Shown here: positions 56,162-64,000 of the stretch, one piece after another
Position numbering within the stretch: the first letter of the stretch is position 1
Layout of the letters: the number at the start of each line of letters is the position of its first letter
Assembly: GCF_014174495.1 (NCBI RefSeq)
Contig: NZ_JACJHR010000018.1
Location: 62,001-126,000, forward strand
DNA: 64,000 bases
Direction of reading: 5' to 3'
Source: Amycolatopsis echigonensis
GTDB taxonomy: Bacteria > Actinomycetota > Actinomycetes > Mycobacteriales > Pseudonocardiaceae
Notes under the pieces: model-generated
Seen by the model: only the letters and a program-made list of their open reading frames with translations
Database searches by the model: none
Told to the model about the DNA's origin: nothing
Translations under genes and position numbers: made by a program

Positions 56162-57162
56162 AGCCGTTCGCGTACGGCAAACCGGGGACGACGGCGGAAG
56201 CGGTGCGGGCCGTGGCGGCCGAGCCGTCCGCGATGTTCCTCGCCGGCGGCACCAACCTTGTCGATCACCTCAAGCTGGGCGTGGCACGGCCGGATCGTCT
56301 TGTCGACGTGACCGGCTTGCTGTCGGCCGAGATCCGTGAGGACGACGGCGGACTGGTGATCGGCGCGGGAGTCCGCAACAGCGACCTCGCAGCCGACCAG
56401 CGGGTCCGGGAGCGGTATCCGGTACTGGCCGAAGCGCTGCTGTCCGGGGCGTCGCCGCAGCTGCGGAACATGGCCACCGTCGGCGGAAACCCGTTGCAGC
56501 GCACCCGATGCGTCTACTTCCAGGACGTCACGACGCCGTGCAACAAGCGTTCGCCCGGGTCCGGCTGCTCTGCCCTCGGCGGCTACACGCGGCATCACGC
56601 GATCCTCGGCGCGTCCGACCAGTGCGTCGCGACACATCCCTCGGACATGGCGGTGGCCATGGCGGCGCTTGACGCGCGCGTCCACGTGCTCGGCCCGGCT
56701 GGCGAACGGGTGCTCCCCTTCCCGGAACTGCACCGGCTTCCGGGCGAGCACCCGGAGCGCGACACCGTACTCGAGCACGGCGAACTGATCACCGACATCA
56801 CGCTGCCCGCTACGTCCTGGTCGCGCCGATCGACCTACCGGAAGGTGCGCGACCGGGCCTCCTATGCCTTCGCGCTCGTCTCTGTCGCAGTTGGACTGTC
56901 CATTTCAGACGGTGTGATCGAGGACGTCCGGGTCGCCTTCGGCGGAGTGGCACACAAACCCTGGCGCGCCCAGCGTGCCGAGCAGGTCCTCCGCGGTGCG
57001 CGGCCCAGTAACGACGTCTGTCGCGCGGCCGCCGACGCGGAACTCGCGGACGCCAGGCCGTTGGACGGTCTCGGCGGAGGGAACGCGTTCAAGATCCCGC
57101 TCGCCGCGCGCACCCTGGCCGCCGTGCTGCGCGACTTGACCGCCGAGGAGCGCGACCGATGA
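56158..57162 (+). CDS. Aldehyde oxidoreductase FAD subunit (PaoB-like)
   Basis: 334 residues. The FAD-binding segments are MFLAGGTNLVDHLKLGVARP near residue 25 and ATVGGNPLQRTRC near 108. The inserted stretch with Cys in QRTRCVYFQDVTTPCNKR and SGCSALGGY, then SDQCVATHPSDMAVA, matches the extra [4Fe-4S] cluster of PaoB-type subunits. It relays electrons from the Fe-S centres to FAD. Tightly coupled to both neighbours by ATGA overlaps. Confidence 0.9.
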   Translation: MKPFAYGKPGTTAEAVRAVAAEPSAMFLAGGTNLVDHLKLGVARPDRLVDVTGLLSAEIREDDGGLVIGAGVRNSDLAADQRVRERYPVLAEALLSGASPQLRNMATVGGNPLQRTRCVYFQDVTTPCNKRSPGSGCSALGGYTRHHAILGASDQCVATHPSDMAVAMAALDARVHVLGPAGERVLPFPELHRLPGEHPERDTVLEHGELITDITLPATSWSRRSTYRKVRDRASYAFALVSVAVGLSISDGVIEDVRVAFGGVAHKPWRAQRAEQVLRGARPSNDVCRAAADAELADARPLDGLGGGNAFKIPLAARTLAAVLRDLTAEERDR

Positions 57163-59261
57163 CCGAACTGCTGGAACCGCGAGCGATCGGACGCGGGTTC
57201 ACCCGCCGCGACGGCCCGGCGAAGGTCACCGGCACCGCGCCGTACGCCTACGAACACCCCGCCGAAGCACCGCTGTACTGCTATCCGATTCAGGCGGCCA
57301 TCGCTCGCGGTCGCTGTGTGCGGATCAGCGCTGTCGAAGCCGAATCCCTCGACGGCGTCCGGGAATTGATCACTCCCTTCACCGCGGAACGGCTCGCCGA
57401 CACCGACGACGCGGAACTCGCGGTGCTGCAGGACTGCGAAATACCGTTTCGCGGCAGGGTCATCGGGCTCGTCCTGGCCGAAACTTCCGAGACCGCGCGG
57501 CACGCGGCGGAACTCGTCGACGTCCAGTACGAGACCGATCCCTTCGACACCCGGCTCAGGGCCGACGATCCTGACCTGTACCAGCCGGACAAGGTGAACC
57601 CGAGCTTCCCGACCGACACCAGCGAGGGCGATTTCGACACCGCGTTCAGCGGGGCCGCTGTGGCAGTGGACCAGACCTACCGCACGTCGATGTACCACAA
57701 CAACCCGCTTGAGCCGCATACGACGACGGCCTTGTGGGAGGACGGCATGCTGACGCTGTGGGATTCGACCCAGAGTGTGCACTCGGTGCGGTCCACCGTG
57801 GCGAAAGTGTTCGGCCTGCCTGCCGAGCGGGTCCGGGTGATCTGTCCCTACCTCGGCGGGGGCTTCGGCTCGAAGGGCATGCCGCATGCCAACGTCGTGC
57901 TCGCCGCGCTGGCCGCCCGGACCGTGCCGGGCCGTCCGGTGAAGCTCGCGCTGACCCGGCAGCAGATGTTCAGCCTCGCCGGGTACCGGACGCCGACGAT
58001 CCAGCGGGTCCGCCTCGGCGCAGACCCCGACGGGCGGCTGGACTCGATCGGCATGGACGTCGTCGAGCAGACCTCGCGGATCAAGGAGTTCGCGGAGCAG
58101 ACCGCGGCGCCAGCCCGGATGATGTACGCCGCGAGGAACCGATCCACCAGTCACCGGCTCGCCCGTCTGGACGTGCCGGTGCCGTCGTGGATGCGCGCGC
58201 CGGGGGAGTGCCCGGGCATGTTCGGCCCGGAAGTGGCGATGGACGAACTCGCCGAGGCGCTCGGCGTCGATCCGGTCGACCTGCGCGTGCGCAACGAACC
58301 GGAGCGGGATCCCGAGTCCGGCCGCCCGTTCTCCAGCCGGCACCTGGTCGAATGCCTGCGCACCGGAGCCGAACGCTTCGGCTGGGACCAGCGAGACCCG
58401 CGGCCGGGCGTCCGCCGCGACGGCCCGTGGCTGGTCGGCAGCGGCGTCGCGGCCTCGGTGTACCCGGCGAAGCGGATGCCGGGGTCGAGCGCGGTGGTCC
58501 GGTACGAAAAGGGCCGCTACGCCGTCGAAATCGGCGCGGCCGACCTGGGGACGGGCGCGTGGACGATCCTGCCGCAGATCGCGGCGGACGCACTGGACGT
58601 GCCGGCCGATTCCGTCGACGTCCGGATCGGCGACACCGCTTTCCCGAAAGCCACGGTGGCCGGCGGTTCGACCGGAACCGCGTCGTGGGGCTCGGCCGTG
58701 GTCGCGGCCGCGCGGGCCTTCCGGGACAAGTACGGCGCCGACCCCGGCGACGGCGACGAGGCACAGGCCGAAACCCCGGAAAACCCGGACGAGAAGGACT
58801 ACGCCACGTATGGGTTCGGGGCGCAGTTCGCCGAGGTGCGGGTCGACGCCGACACGGGCGAAGTCCGGGTGTCGCGGCTGCACGGCACGTTCGCCGTCGG
58901 GCGGATCGTCAACCCGGTGACCGCGCGTTCGCAGCTGCTCGGCGGCATGACCATGGGCCTGTCGATGGCGTTGCACGAGAACAGCGTCCTCGACCCGCGG
59001 TTCGGGCACGTCGTCAACCACGACCTCGCCGAGTACCACATCGCGACCAACGCCGACGTCGAAGACCTGCGCGCGGACTGGCTCGACGAGACCGATCCGC
59101 ACCTCAATCCCATGGGCAGCAAGGGAATCGGCGAGATCGGCATCGTCGGAACGGCGGCGGCTGTCGCGAACGCGGTCCACCACGCGACCGGAGTCCGGGT
59201 GCGAGACCTGCCGATCACGCTCGACAAGCTGCTGCCGGGCTTGCCCGGTGTGCGGCGGTAA
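57159..59261 (+). CDS. Aldehyde oxidoreductase molybdenum subunit (PaoC-like)
   Basis: 700 residues of the xanthine-oxidase fold. TGTAPYAYEHPAEAPLYCYP lies near the start. LGGGFGSKGMPHANVVLAAL and RAPGECPGMFGPEVAMDELA are cofactor and substrate-channel motifs, with the arginine conserved in aldehyde oxidases. GSKGIGEIGIVGTAAAVANA near residue 650 holds the catalytic glutamate (GIGE). With the two upstream subunits it makes a complete aldehyde oxidoreductase. No dedicated maturation factor (PaoD/XdhC) follows. Its 3' end is included in a tandem duplication. Confidence 0.93.
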   Translation: MTELLEPRAIGRGFTRRDGPAKVTGTAPYAYEHPAEAPLYCYPIQAAIARGRCVRISAVEAESLDGVRELITPFTAERLADTDDAELAVLQDCEIPFRGRVIGLVLAETSETARHAAELVDVQYETDPFDTRLRADDPDLYQPDKVNPSFPTDTSEGDFDTAFSGAAVAVDQTYRTSMYHNNPLEPHTTTALWEDGMLTLWDSTQSVHSVRSTVAKVFGLPAERVRVICPYLGGGFGSKGMPHANVVLAALAARTVPGRPVKLALTRQQMFSLAGYRTPTIQRVRLGADPDGRLDSIGMDVVEQTSRIKEFAEQTAAPARMMYAARNRSTSHRLARLDVPVPSWMRAPGECPGMFGPEVAMDELAEALGVDPVDLRVRNEPERDPESGRPFSSRHLVECLRTGAERFGWDQRDPRPGVRRDGPWLVGSGVAASVYPAKRMPGSSAVVRYEKGRYAVEIGAADLGTGAWTILPQIAADALDVPADSVDVRIGDTAFPKATVAGGSTGTASWGSAVVAAARAFRDKYGADPGDGDEAQAETPENPDEKDYATYGFGAQFAEVRVDADTGEVRVSRLHGTFAVGRIVNPVTARSQLLGGMTMGLSMALHENSVLDPRFGHVVNHDLAEYHIATNADVEDLRADWLDETDPHLNPMGSKGIGEIGIVGTAAAVANAVHHATGVRVRDLPITLDKLLPGLPGVRR

Positions 59262-59511
59262 AACGCGCCCCGGGCAGGTTTCGCGGCGCGGGTATTGGCG
59301 GTTGATGCGGGGGCCCGTTGCTGCTTGCGTCGATGACGTCGCGTAGTTCGCTGAGCAGCGTGTCCCGACAAGCTGTCGCCGGGCCCGCCCGATGCGCGGC
59401 GGTAAGACGGCCCCGGGCAGGCTTCACGGCGGGTAGTGGCGGCTAGTGCAGAGGCCCGCTGCTGCCCGCGTCGATGAGGTCGCGCAGTTCGCCCGGCAGC
59501 GTGTCCCGGAC
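59222..59511. repeat. 145-bp tandem duplication of a convergent gene junction
   Basis: Copy 1 (59222-59366) and copy 2 (59367-59511) each start CGACAAGCTG, contain TGCGGCGGTAA or GCGCGGCGGTAA and CCCCGGGCAGG, and end CAGCGTGTCCC. Copy 1 begins with the true end of the molybdenum subunit. Copy 2 ends with the true 3' end of the DUF2267 gene. Each copy also holds a decayed version of the other gene's end, so an ancestral junction was duplicated. Confidence 0.8.
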
Positions 59512-59850
59512 CTTGTCCAGCGTGCCGTGGGTCGCTTCGCCGACGACTTCGAGCACCGCCCGCGATCCGTACACCGCGTCCGGCTCGGTCATCCGCCCCC
59601 GATAGGCGACTCGTCCGGCGAATTCGTTCAGCCCGAACCGTTCCCCGGTCCCGGCGCCGCCCATGGTGATCGTGCGCCGCAGATGCTCGGCGATCTCCAG
59701 CGGCAGCTGCGAGGCGAGATGCTCTGCCGTCTGCTCGGGGATCCGTTCGCCCAGCGTCTCCAGCACCGACCGCGTCACCCGCTCGGCGTCGCCGCGGCTC
59801 GGCAGGTGCGCGCGGTCCTGGACTTTGCCGATCAGCTCGTCGTGCTGCAT
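59443..59850 (-). CDS. DUF2267 protein
   Basis: 135 residues. MQHDELIGKVQDRAHLPSRG, SVLETLGERIPEQTAEHLAS and QLPLEIAEHLRRTI are the DUF2267 helical repeat pattern, present about one and a half times. The second part has FAGRVAYRGRMTEPDAV and VREVLEVVGEATHG-like VLEVVGEATHGTLDKVRD. Function is unknown; such proteins occur near stress genes. GGAAGGAG lies 3-5 bp before ATG 59850. The last 23 codons fall in the tandem duplication. Confidence 0.88.
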   Translation of the reverse strand: MQHDELIGKVQDRAHLPSRGDAERVTRSVLETLGERIPEQTAEHLASQLPLEIAEHLRRTITMGGAGTGERFGLNEFAGRVAYRGRMTEPDAVYGSRAVLEVVGEATHGTLDKVRDTLPGELRDLIDAGSSGPLH

Positions 59851-59884
59851 GAGCTCCTTCCTTCCGTCTGTGGCGACCACGCCG

Positions 59885-60538
59885 TCACAGAGCGAAGGCG
59901 TGGTCGCCGCCGTCCGGGAGATGCCGCTCGAACCACCCGGCGGCGGCCTCGGCGACCTGCTCCAGCGCGCCGGGCTCCTCGAACAGGTGCCCGGCTCCCG
60001 GCACGACCACCAGTTCGCGGTCGCCGGGCAGCTGCCCCGCGGCGGCCTTGTTCAGCCTGCGCACGGTGTCGTCGTTCCCTCCGACGATCAGCAGCACCGG
60101 GCAGCGCACCTCCGCCAGGGCGTCCTCGGCCAGATCCGGCCTGCCGCCGCGGGAAACGACTGCCCGCACGACGTCCGGCCGGGCCGCCGCCGCACTCAGC
60201 GCCGCGGCGGCTCCGGTGCTGGCTCCGAACAGCCCCACGGGCAGCCCGGTCACCCCGGGATGGCGGCCGAGGTCGTCCAGCGCGCGCAGCAACCGGTCCC
60301 GCAGCAGCCCGATGTCGAACCGGGACTGGTCGTTGTCCTCGTCTGCGCTCAGCAGGTCGAACAGCAGTGTCGCGAAGCGGTGGTCCTGCAGGGCCCGGGC
60401 GACCGCCTGGTTGCGCGGGCTGTGCCGCGAGCTGCCCGAACCGTGCGCGAAAACCACCACTCCGATTGCATCGGCCGGCACCGTCAAATCACCCTCGGCC
60501 GTCGACGTCCCGGTGCCGACCGCGAACGGTTCCGTCAT
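59885..60538 (-). CDS. Dienelactone hydrolase-like alpha/beta hydrolase
   Basis: 217 residues. GVVVFAHGSGSSRHSPRNQA near residue 27 gives the oxyanion region. VGLFGASTGAAAAL contains the nucleophile Ser, LIVGGNDDTV the Asp and PGAGHLFEEPGAL the His. The shape matches the small hydrolases often found in actinobacteria next to phosphoribosyltransferase or DUF2267 genes. Substrate is unknown. AGGAGG precedes ATG 60538. A longer frame upstream lacks similarity. It is 34 bp from the DUF2267 gene, likely co-transcribed. Confidence 0.9.
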   Translation of the reverse strand: MTEPFAVGTGTSTAEGDLTVPADAIGVVVFAHGSGSSRHSPRNQAVARALQDHRFATLLFDLLSADEDNDQSRFDIGLLRDRLLRALDDLGRHPGVTGLPVGLFGASTGAAAALSAAAARPDVVRAVVSRGGRPDLAEDALAEVRCPVLLIVGGNDDTVRRLNKAAAGQLPGDRELVVVPGAGHLFEEPGALEQVAEAAAGWFERHLPDGGDHAFAL

Positions 60539-60617
60539 GGCTTCCTCCTGGCCTCTGTCGCATTCGGATATCCCCGCGAGGCGGCCGCCAAACGGGCGGC
60601 GGGGTGAGCGTGGGCCG

Positions 60618-61214
60618 ATGCTGATCGAACATCGAGGGCAGCGGCCCGTGGTACCCGAATCGGCGTACGTCGCACCGTCCGCGGTGCTGTGCGGGGCAGT
60701 CGTCCTCGGCGAACGAGCCCGGGTCCTGCACGGGGCGGTGCTCACCGCGGAAGACGGGGAAATCCGGACCGGCTCGGACGTCGTGCTCATGGAACACGCA
60801 CTGGTCCGAGGCCGGACGGCGCATCCCGTGACGCTCGGCGACGCGGTCCTGATCGGGCCGCACGCGCACGTCAACGGAGCCGTGGTCGAGGACGAGGTTT
60901 TCGTGGCGACCGGTGCCTCGCTGTTCCCAGGTGCGGTCGCCGGCACCGGGGCGGAGTTGCGGATCAACAGCGTGCTGCACGTCAATTCCCGCCTCGAACC
61001 CGGCGCGGTGCTCCCCATCGGCTGGATCGCCGCGGGCAACCCGGCCGAGCTCTTCTCCCCGGACCGGCACGACGAGTTGTGGGAGGTCCAGCGCACCCTG
61101 GACTTCCCGGGCACCGTGTACGGGATGCCGAGGGGCGCCTCGATGCGCGAACTCATGCTCCGGCAGGCGGAGTTCTACGGTTCCCATAGGGACGATCGGG
61201 TTCTTGACGAATGA
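60618..61214 (+). CDS. Gamma-carbonic-anhydrase-like hexapeptide protein
   Basis: 198 residues of left-handed beta-helix repeats: SAYVAPSAVLCGAVVLGERA, RTAHPVTLGDAVLIGPHAHV, NGAVVEDEVFVATGASLFPG. HAHVNG provides two candidate zinc histidines, but the usual third one is not obvious, so anhydrase activity is uncertain. The C-terminal helix RTLDFPGTVYGMPRGASMRE is typical. It is divergent from the alpha/beta hydrolase. ATG 60618 is preferred; GTG 60609 is possible. Confidence 0.85.
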   Translation: MLIEHRGQRPVVPESAYVAPSAVLCGAVVLGERARVLHGAVLTAEDGEIRTGSDVVLMEHALVRGRTAHPVTLGDAVLIGPHAHVNGAVVEDEVFVATGASLFPGAVAGTGAELRINSVLHVNSRLEPGAVLPIGWIAAGNPAELFSPDRHDELWEVQRTLDFPGTVYGMPRGASMRELMLRQAEFYGSHRDDRVLDE

Positions 61215-61260
61215 CCGGGGCCGATTGCCGGAAGTTGTGCCGCACCGGTTCACTGGGGCC

Positions 61261-61518
61261 GTGGACATCTTCTGGTGGGCGATAGTCATCATCGCCGTTC
61301 TCTCCGTGCTTGCGCTCGGCGCTGGGCTGGCTGTCATCGTCCCGGTGAGAAACGCGTTGCGCAGAAGGCAACAGCGGCTCGGTTATTACGCCGATCCTTT
61401 CGGAGCGCGCACCCCGCCGCAGCATCGCCCGCCTGGCCCGCACCCACCGCCAGGCGGACCGGGAGACGGCAGTAAAACAGCTACCACGCCTCGAGAAACG
61501 CCCTCCCCAGCGGCATAG
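61261..61518 (+). CDS. Small membrane-anchored hypothetical protein
   Basis: 85 residues from GTG 61261. A single N-terminal span (FWWAIVIIAVLSVLALGAGL) is followed by a basic patch (RNALRRRQQRLGYYADPF) and a Pro-rich, disordered tail. No family was recognised. The ribosome binding site is weak (GGGG). A perfect 10-bp hairpin follows, supporting a real transcript end. Confidence 0.55.
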   Translation: MDIFWWAIVIIAVLSVLALGAGLAVIVPVRNALRRRQQRLGYYADPFGARTPPQHRPPGPHPPPGGPGDGSKTATTPRETPSPAA

Positions 61519-61541
61519 CACGAACGATGCGGCCCGGGAAG

Positions 61542-61569
61542 CGCCGTCCGCCGACCAGCGCGGACGGCG
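61542..61569 (+). terminator. Hairpin terminator
   Basis: CGCCGTCCGC (61542-61551) and GCGGACGGCG (61560-61569) form a perfect 10-bp stem with an 8-nt loop, 24 bp after the small membrane protein. Confidence 0.65.
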
Positions 61570-61637
61570 GACGGCGGGCGCGGCCACCGCTTCGCCCGCG
61601 CTGAACGGGCCCCGGACCGCAGCCGCACGCCGGGGAG

Positions 61638-61969
61638 ATGTACGCGCTGACCGGGCTGGCCCTCGGAGCCCGGCGCGAGGGCGACCTCGAGCTCGCCGAG
61701 AAGCATTTGCATACGCTGCTCGAGTGGAACAAGCAGGTCGATTTCGAGCCGGGAAACACGTTGATTCTCGCGGAACTCGGTTTTGCTGCCGAATTGCGCG
61801 GTGACGCGGAGACCGCGTTGCGGCAGCAGGAAGGGTACGAGATAGCTCGCCGGACGGAGGATCCACGAGCGATTGCCTTGGCGCTGGAGGGGTTGGCAGG
61901 GCGCACGCACTGGCCGGCGCGCCTCGCGAGACCGCGCGGTTGCTGGGCGCGGCTGCTGCGTCCCGGGCC
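61638..61969 (+). pseudogene. Remnant of a TPR-containing SARP/LuxR-type regulator
   Basis: The frame MYALTGLALGARREGDLELA followed by LGFAAELRGDAETALRQQ is TPR-like, as in the C-terminal part of AfsR/BTAD or large LuxR regulators. Near 61899 a one-base deletion breaks the frame. After it, a shifted frame reads AHALAGAPRETARLLGAAAA, the expected continuation in that family (GLAGAhALAG...RLLGAA). The N-terminal regulator domains are absent. The remnant ends where a palindromic element begins at 61970. Confidence 0.7.
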
Positions 61970-62016
61970 GTGAAGGGCTCCTTGAAGGAATCTGATTCCC
62001 GCGAGGAGTCCTTCAC
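61970..62016. repeat. 47-bp near-palindromic element
   Basis: GTGAAGGGCTCCT (61970-61982) pairs with AGGAGTCCTTCAC (62004-62016) with one G-T mismatch. The inner segment contains the palindrome GGAATC-T-GATTCC. I recall similar GTGAAGG...CCTTCAC elements scattered in Amycolatopsis genomes. It may act as a bidirectional terminator before the amidase gene end. Confidence 0.65.
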
Positions 62017-62038
62017 GGACCCTGCCCGCGGCCTCGCC

Positions 62039-63451
62039 TCAGAAGACCGGCCGCCGGTTCCCGTGCCCGGTCGCCTGCTCGAAAGCGTGCGCGGCCCGCA
62101 ACAGCCCCAGCTCGCCCCGCAGCGGCGCGATGATCTGCAGCCCCACCGGACGTCCGTCCTCGGTAAACCCCGCGGGCACCGACAGCGCCGGGCACCCGGT
62201 CGCCGAGATCGAGTACGCCGACCGCATCCACTCCAGGTAGTCGTGCATCGGCTGCCCGGCAACGGTTTCCGGGTACTCCCACTCCACCGGGAACGGCGGC
62301 ACCTGGCTCACCGGCGCGAGCAGCAGGTCGTACTGGGTGAAGAACTCCCGCATCCCGGTGATGAGCTGCAGCTGGCGTGTCTGCGCGCTCGCGAGGTCGG
62401 CACCGGAAAGCGTGGCGCCGAAAGCGATGTTGTCGGCGAGCGTTTGCTTCATCTGGTCCGGATGCTCCTCGAGCAGACTGCTGAACCCGGCGTGGAAAAG
62501 CCATCCGCGCAGGGTTCGGAACACCTCGTCGGCCGAGGCGAGATCCGGGCAGGCAGGTTCGACGCGGCAGCCGAGCTCGGCGAACACCTTCACCGCCGGT
62601 TCCAGCACCGCGGTGACCGCGGGGTCGACCGGCAGGCCGCCCAGATCCGGCGACCACGCGACACGCAGTCCGGTCAGGTCGGCGTCGAGCGATCCGGCGA
62701 ATGGCGCGGAGGGCAGGTCGAGCGCGATCGGGTTGCGCTCGTCGTACCCGGCGATCACGGAGAGCAGCAGCGCGACGTCGGCGACCGTCCGGCCCATCGG
62801 ACCCTGCACGCCCAGCGCCTCCCACGGCAGCGTCGCGGGCCAGGTCGGCACGCGGCCGGGCGACGGACGCAGCCCGACGACGTTGCAGAACGACGCCGGA
62901 TTGCGCAGCGAGCCGCCCATGTCGCTGCCCTCGGCGAGCGGGTGCAGGCCCGCGGCCAGCGCGGCCGCCGCGCCCCCGCTGCTGCCGCCCGCGGACAGAT
63001 CCCGCCGGTACGGGTTGCGCGTGGCCCCGAAGACCGGGTTCATAGTGTGCGAACCGGCCCCGAACTCCGGCACGTTCGTCTTGCCGAGCGTGATCGCGCC
63101 CGCGTTCCGGATCCGCTCGACGACGAGGGTGTCGCTGTCGGGCACGTGGTCGGCGAAAATGGGGGAGCCGTAGGTGGTGCGGACCCCGGCGACGTCGTGC
63201 GTGTCCTTGTGCGCCACCGGAATGCCGTGCAGCGGACCGACCTCCTCGCCGTGCGCGAGCCGTTCGTCGGCGGCCGCGGCCTCGCTCAGCGCGCGCTCGG
63301 CGGTGAGGGTGACGATCGCGTTGATCTGGGGGTTGACCTGCTCGATCCGGTCGAGATGGGCCTGGGTCACCTCGCGGGCGGACACCTCGCGGGCGTGCAG
63401 CCGCCGGGCCAGCTCGCGGGCGGGCAGGTAGCAGATCTCTTCAGCGCTCAC
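62039..63451 (-). CDS. Amidase (amidase signature family)
   Basis: 470 residues from GTG 63451. The catalytic Ser-cisSer-Lys triad is visible: the lysine in GIPVAHKDTHDVAGV near residue 80, and the serines in [18 protein letters not shown] near 155. GSDMGGSLRNPASFCNVVGL and GPMGRTVADVALLLSVIAG are further family motifs. The C-terminal region ends GLQIIAPLRGELGLLRAAHA. It hydrolyses carboxamides; the natural substrate is unknown. It is divergent from an Lrp/AsnC regulator 105 bp away, which may control it. Confidence 0.93.
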   Translation of the reverse strand: MSAEEICYLPARELARRLHAREVSAREVTQAHLDRIEQVNPQINAIVTLTAERALSEAAAADERLAHGEEVGPLHGIPVAHKDTHDVAGVRTTYGSPIFADHVPDSDTLVVERIRNAGAITLGKTNVPEFGAGSHTMNPVFGATRNPYRRDLSAGGSSGGAAAALAAGLHPLAEGSDMGGSLRNPASFCNVVGLRPSPGRVPTWPATLPWEALGVQGPMGRTVADVALLLSVIAGYDERNPIALDLPSAPFAGSLDADLTGLRVAWSPDLGGLPVDPAVTAVLEPAVKVFAELGCRVEPACPDLASADEVFRTLRGWLFHAGFSSLLEEHPDQMKQTLADNIAFGATLSGADLASAQTRQLQLITGMREFFTQYDLLLAPVSQVPPFPVEWEYPETVAGQPMHDYLEWMRSAYSISATGCPALSVPAGFTEDGRPVGLQIIAPLRGELGLLRAAHAFEQATGHGNRRPVF

Positions 63452-63521
63452 TGGCTTCCCTTCTCGACGGCGGCGTCCGTGCGAAGCCTCTCTCGTCGTG
63501 CCGGGGTTGGACAAGACCTGC

Positions 63522-63550
63522 TCGACAAATGACGGAATCAGCCACAGTAT
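63522..63550 (+). promoter_or_regulatory. Promoter of a leaderless Lrp-type gene
   Basis: TCGACA (63522-63527), 17 bp and CAGTAT (63545-63550) place the start point on the A of ATG 63557. This explains the lack of a ribosome binding site. Confidence 0.6.
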
Positions 63551-63558
63551 TGGCTGAT
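63537..63558. promoter_or_regulatory. Lrp-type operator overlapping the start codon
   Basis: ATCAGCCA-N6-TGGCTGAT is a perfect 8-bp dyad that covers the -10 box and the ATG of the regulator gene. Lrp/AsnC proteins commonly repress their own genes. Confidence 0.65.
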
Positions 63559-64000
63559 GACCGCACAGCTGGACCCGCTCGACCGCCGGATCGCCGGCGC
63601 GCTGCAAGTCGACGGCCGGGCGTCCTGGCGGCGGATCGCCGAGGTGCTGGGCGCGCCGGAACGCACTGTGGCCCGCCGCGGGACGCATCTGCTGAGCACC
63701 GGCGTCGTGACGGTTGTCGCCGTTTCCCCGCACGGCGTCCCGCTGCTGGTGCGCGGACGCTGCCGGGCCGGGCTCGGCCGTCCCGCGGGCACCGCCCTCG
63801 CCGGACGGCCGGAGACGAGCTTCTGCTACCTCATCACCGGACAGGGCGAACTGGTCGCCGAGGTCTTCTGCGACCGCAACCGGCTGCCGACCTTCCTGTT
63901 CGACGAGATGGCGGCAATCCCCGGCCTGCACGATCTGACGGCCGATACCGTCACGCGGTACTACCGCACCATCCACGAATGGCAGCCCGGCCTGCTCAGC
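63557..64000 (+). CDS. Lrp/AsnC-family regulator, partial
   Basis: 148 codons run to the window end without a stop. LDPLDRRIAGALQVDGRASW and RRIAEVLGAPERTVARR form the AsnC-type helix-turn-helix, with LLSTGVVTVVAVSP linking to the ligand domain. The following SFCYLITGQGELVAEVFC and HDLTADTVTRYYRTIHEW match RAM-domain strands, and a second half should lie outside the window. The ATG sits inside a perfect dyad and appears leaderless. It is divergent from the amidase gene and may control it. Confidence 0.88.
   Translation, partial: MTAQLDPLDRRIAGALQVDGRASWRRIAEVLGAPERTVARRGTHLLSTGVVTVVAVSPHGVPLLVRGRCRAGLGRPAGTALAGRPETSFCYLITGQGELVAEVFCDRNRLPTFLFDEMAAIPGLHDLTADTVTRYYRTIHEWQPGLLS

Noticed and set aside
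61939..63532. A 530-codon plus-strand frame over the amidase
   Set aside because: It is antisense to the amidase, whose catalytic triad is intact, and continues only by chance from the regulator remnant.

Overview
The window is high-GC actinobacterial DNA, most consistent with the Pseudonocardiaceae (Amycolatopsis-like). Reasons: formaldehyde is handled through mycothiol (MscR type), the gas vesicle genes follow the Streptomyces-type order O-A-F-G-Y-Z-J-L-S-K, there are three DUF6292-like paralogues, and ATGA/GTGA start-stop overlaps are common. No rRNA, tRNA, insertion sequence or CRISPR array was seen. The genus call is an inference.

Bases 1-21900 form one metabolic island that appears to take glycine betaine to pyruvate. 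A three-component Rieske system (ferredoxin end, ferredoxin reductase, oxygenase) would make dimethylglycine and formaldehyde. Formaldehyde would leave through S-hydroxymethyl-mycothiol dehydrogenase, an MBL hydrolase and a formate-dehydrogenase-like molybdoenzyme. A dimethylglycine oxidase and heterotetrameric sarcosine oxidase (soxBDAG) strip the remaining methyl groups onto tetrahydrofolate. glyA and sdaA turn glycine into serine and then pyruvate. A cyclodeaminase-family protein, FolD and PurU clear the C1-folate, and folP and pabB suggest local folate supply. FolD has lost the lysine needed for cyclohydrolase activity, and the adjacent FchA-like protein probably replaces that step. A divergent FCD-type GntR regulator sits in the island, and the same TGATAYATCAATC operator precedes both glyA and sdaA.

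Bases 21969-34600 are accessory and stress related: a membrane protein, a TetR remnant with its operator, three DUF6292-like genes (one with a tandemly duplicated 3' end), a GAF-ANTAR antiterminator, a phosphoribosyltransferase/erythromycin-esterase fusion, ThiI, a perfect CIRCE element in front of two unknown small genes, an Hsp20 with RheA-like operators, a cold-shock protein and a fatty acid desaturase.

Bases 34600-50320 hold a permease with a His-rich tail, an aldo/keto reductase with an XRE regulator, a lipoprotein sulfatase, a primase/polymerase-like protein, a GH43 enzyme, an antiporter, a second ClpC-type unfoldase, a HesB-like protein, a LigD split into three genes (PE, LIG, POL), a trypsin-like protease and a helix-turn-helix regulator. 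Several genes here and the gas vesicle operon share a GTTT-N15-GGGTAA-like stress-sigma (SigB-type) promoter.

Bases 50583-64000 contain the complete Streptomyces-type gas vesicle operon, a PaoABC-type molybdenum aldehyde oxidoreductase, a tandemly duplicated gene junction, a DUF2267 protein, a small hydrolase, a gamma-carbonic-anhydrase-like protein, a decayed SARP/LuxR-type regulator, an amidase and a divergent, apparently leaderless Lrp/AsnC regulator cut by the window end.
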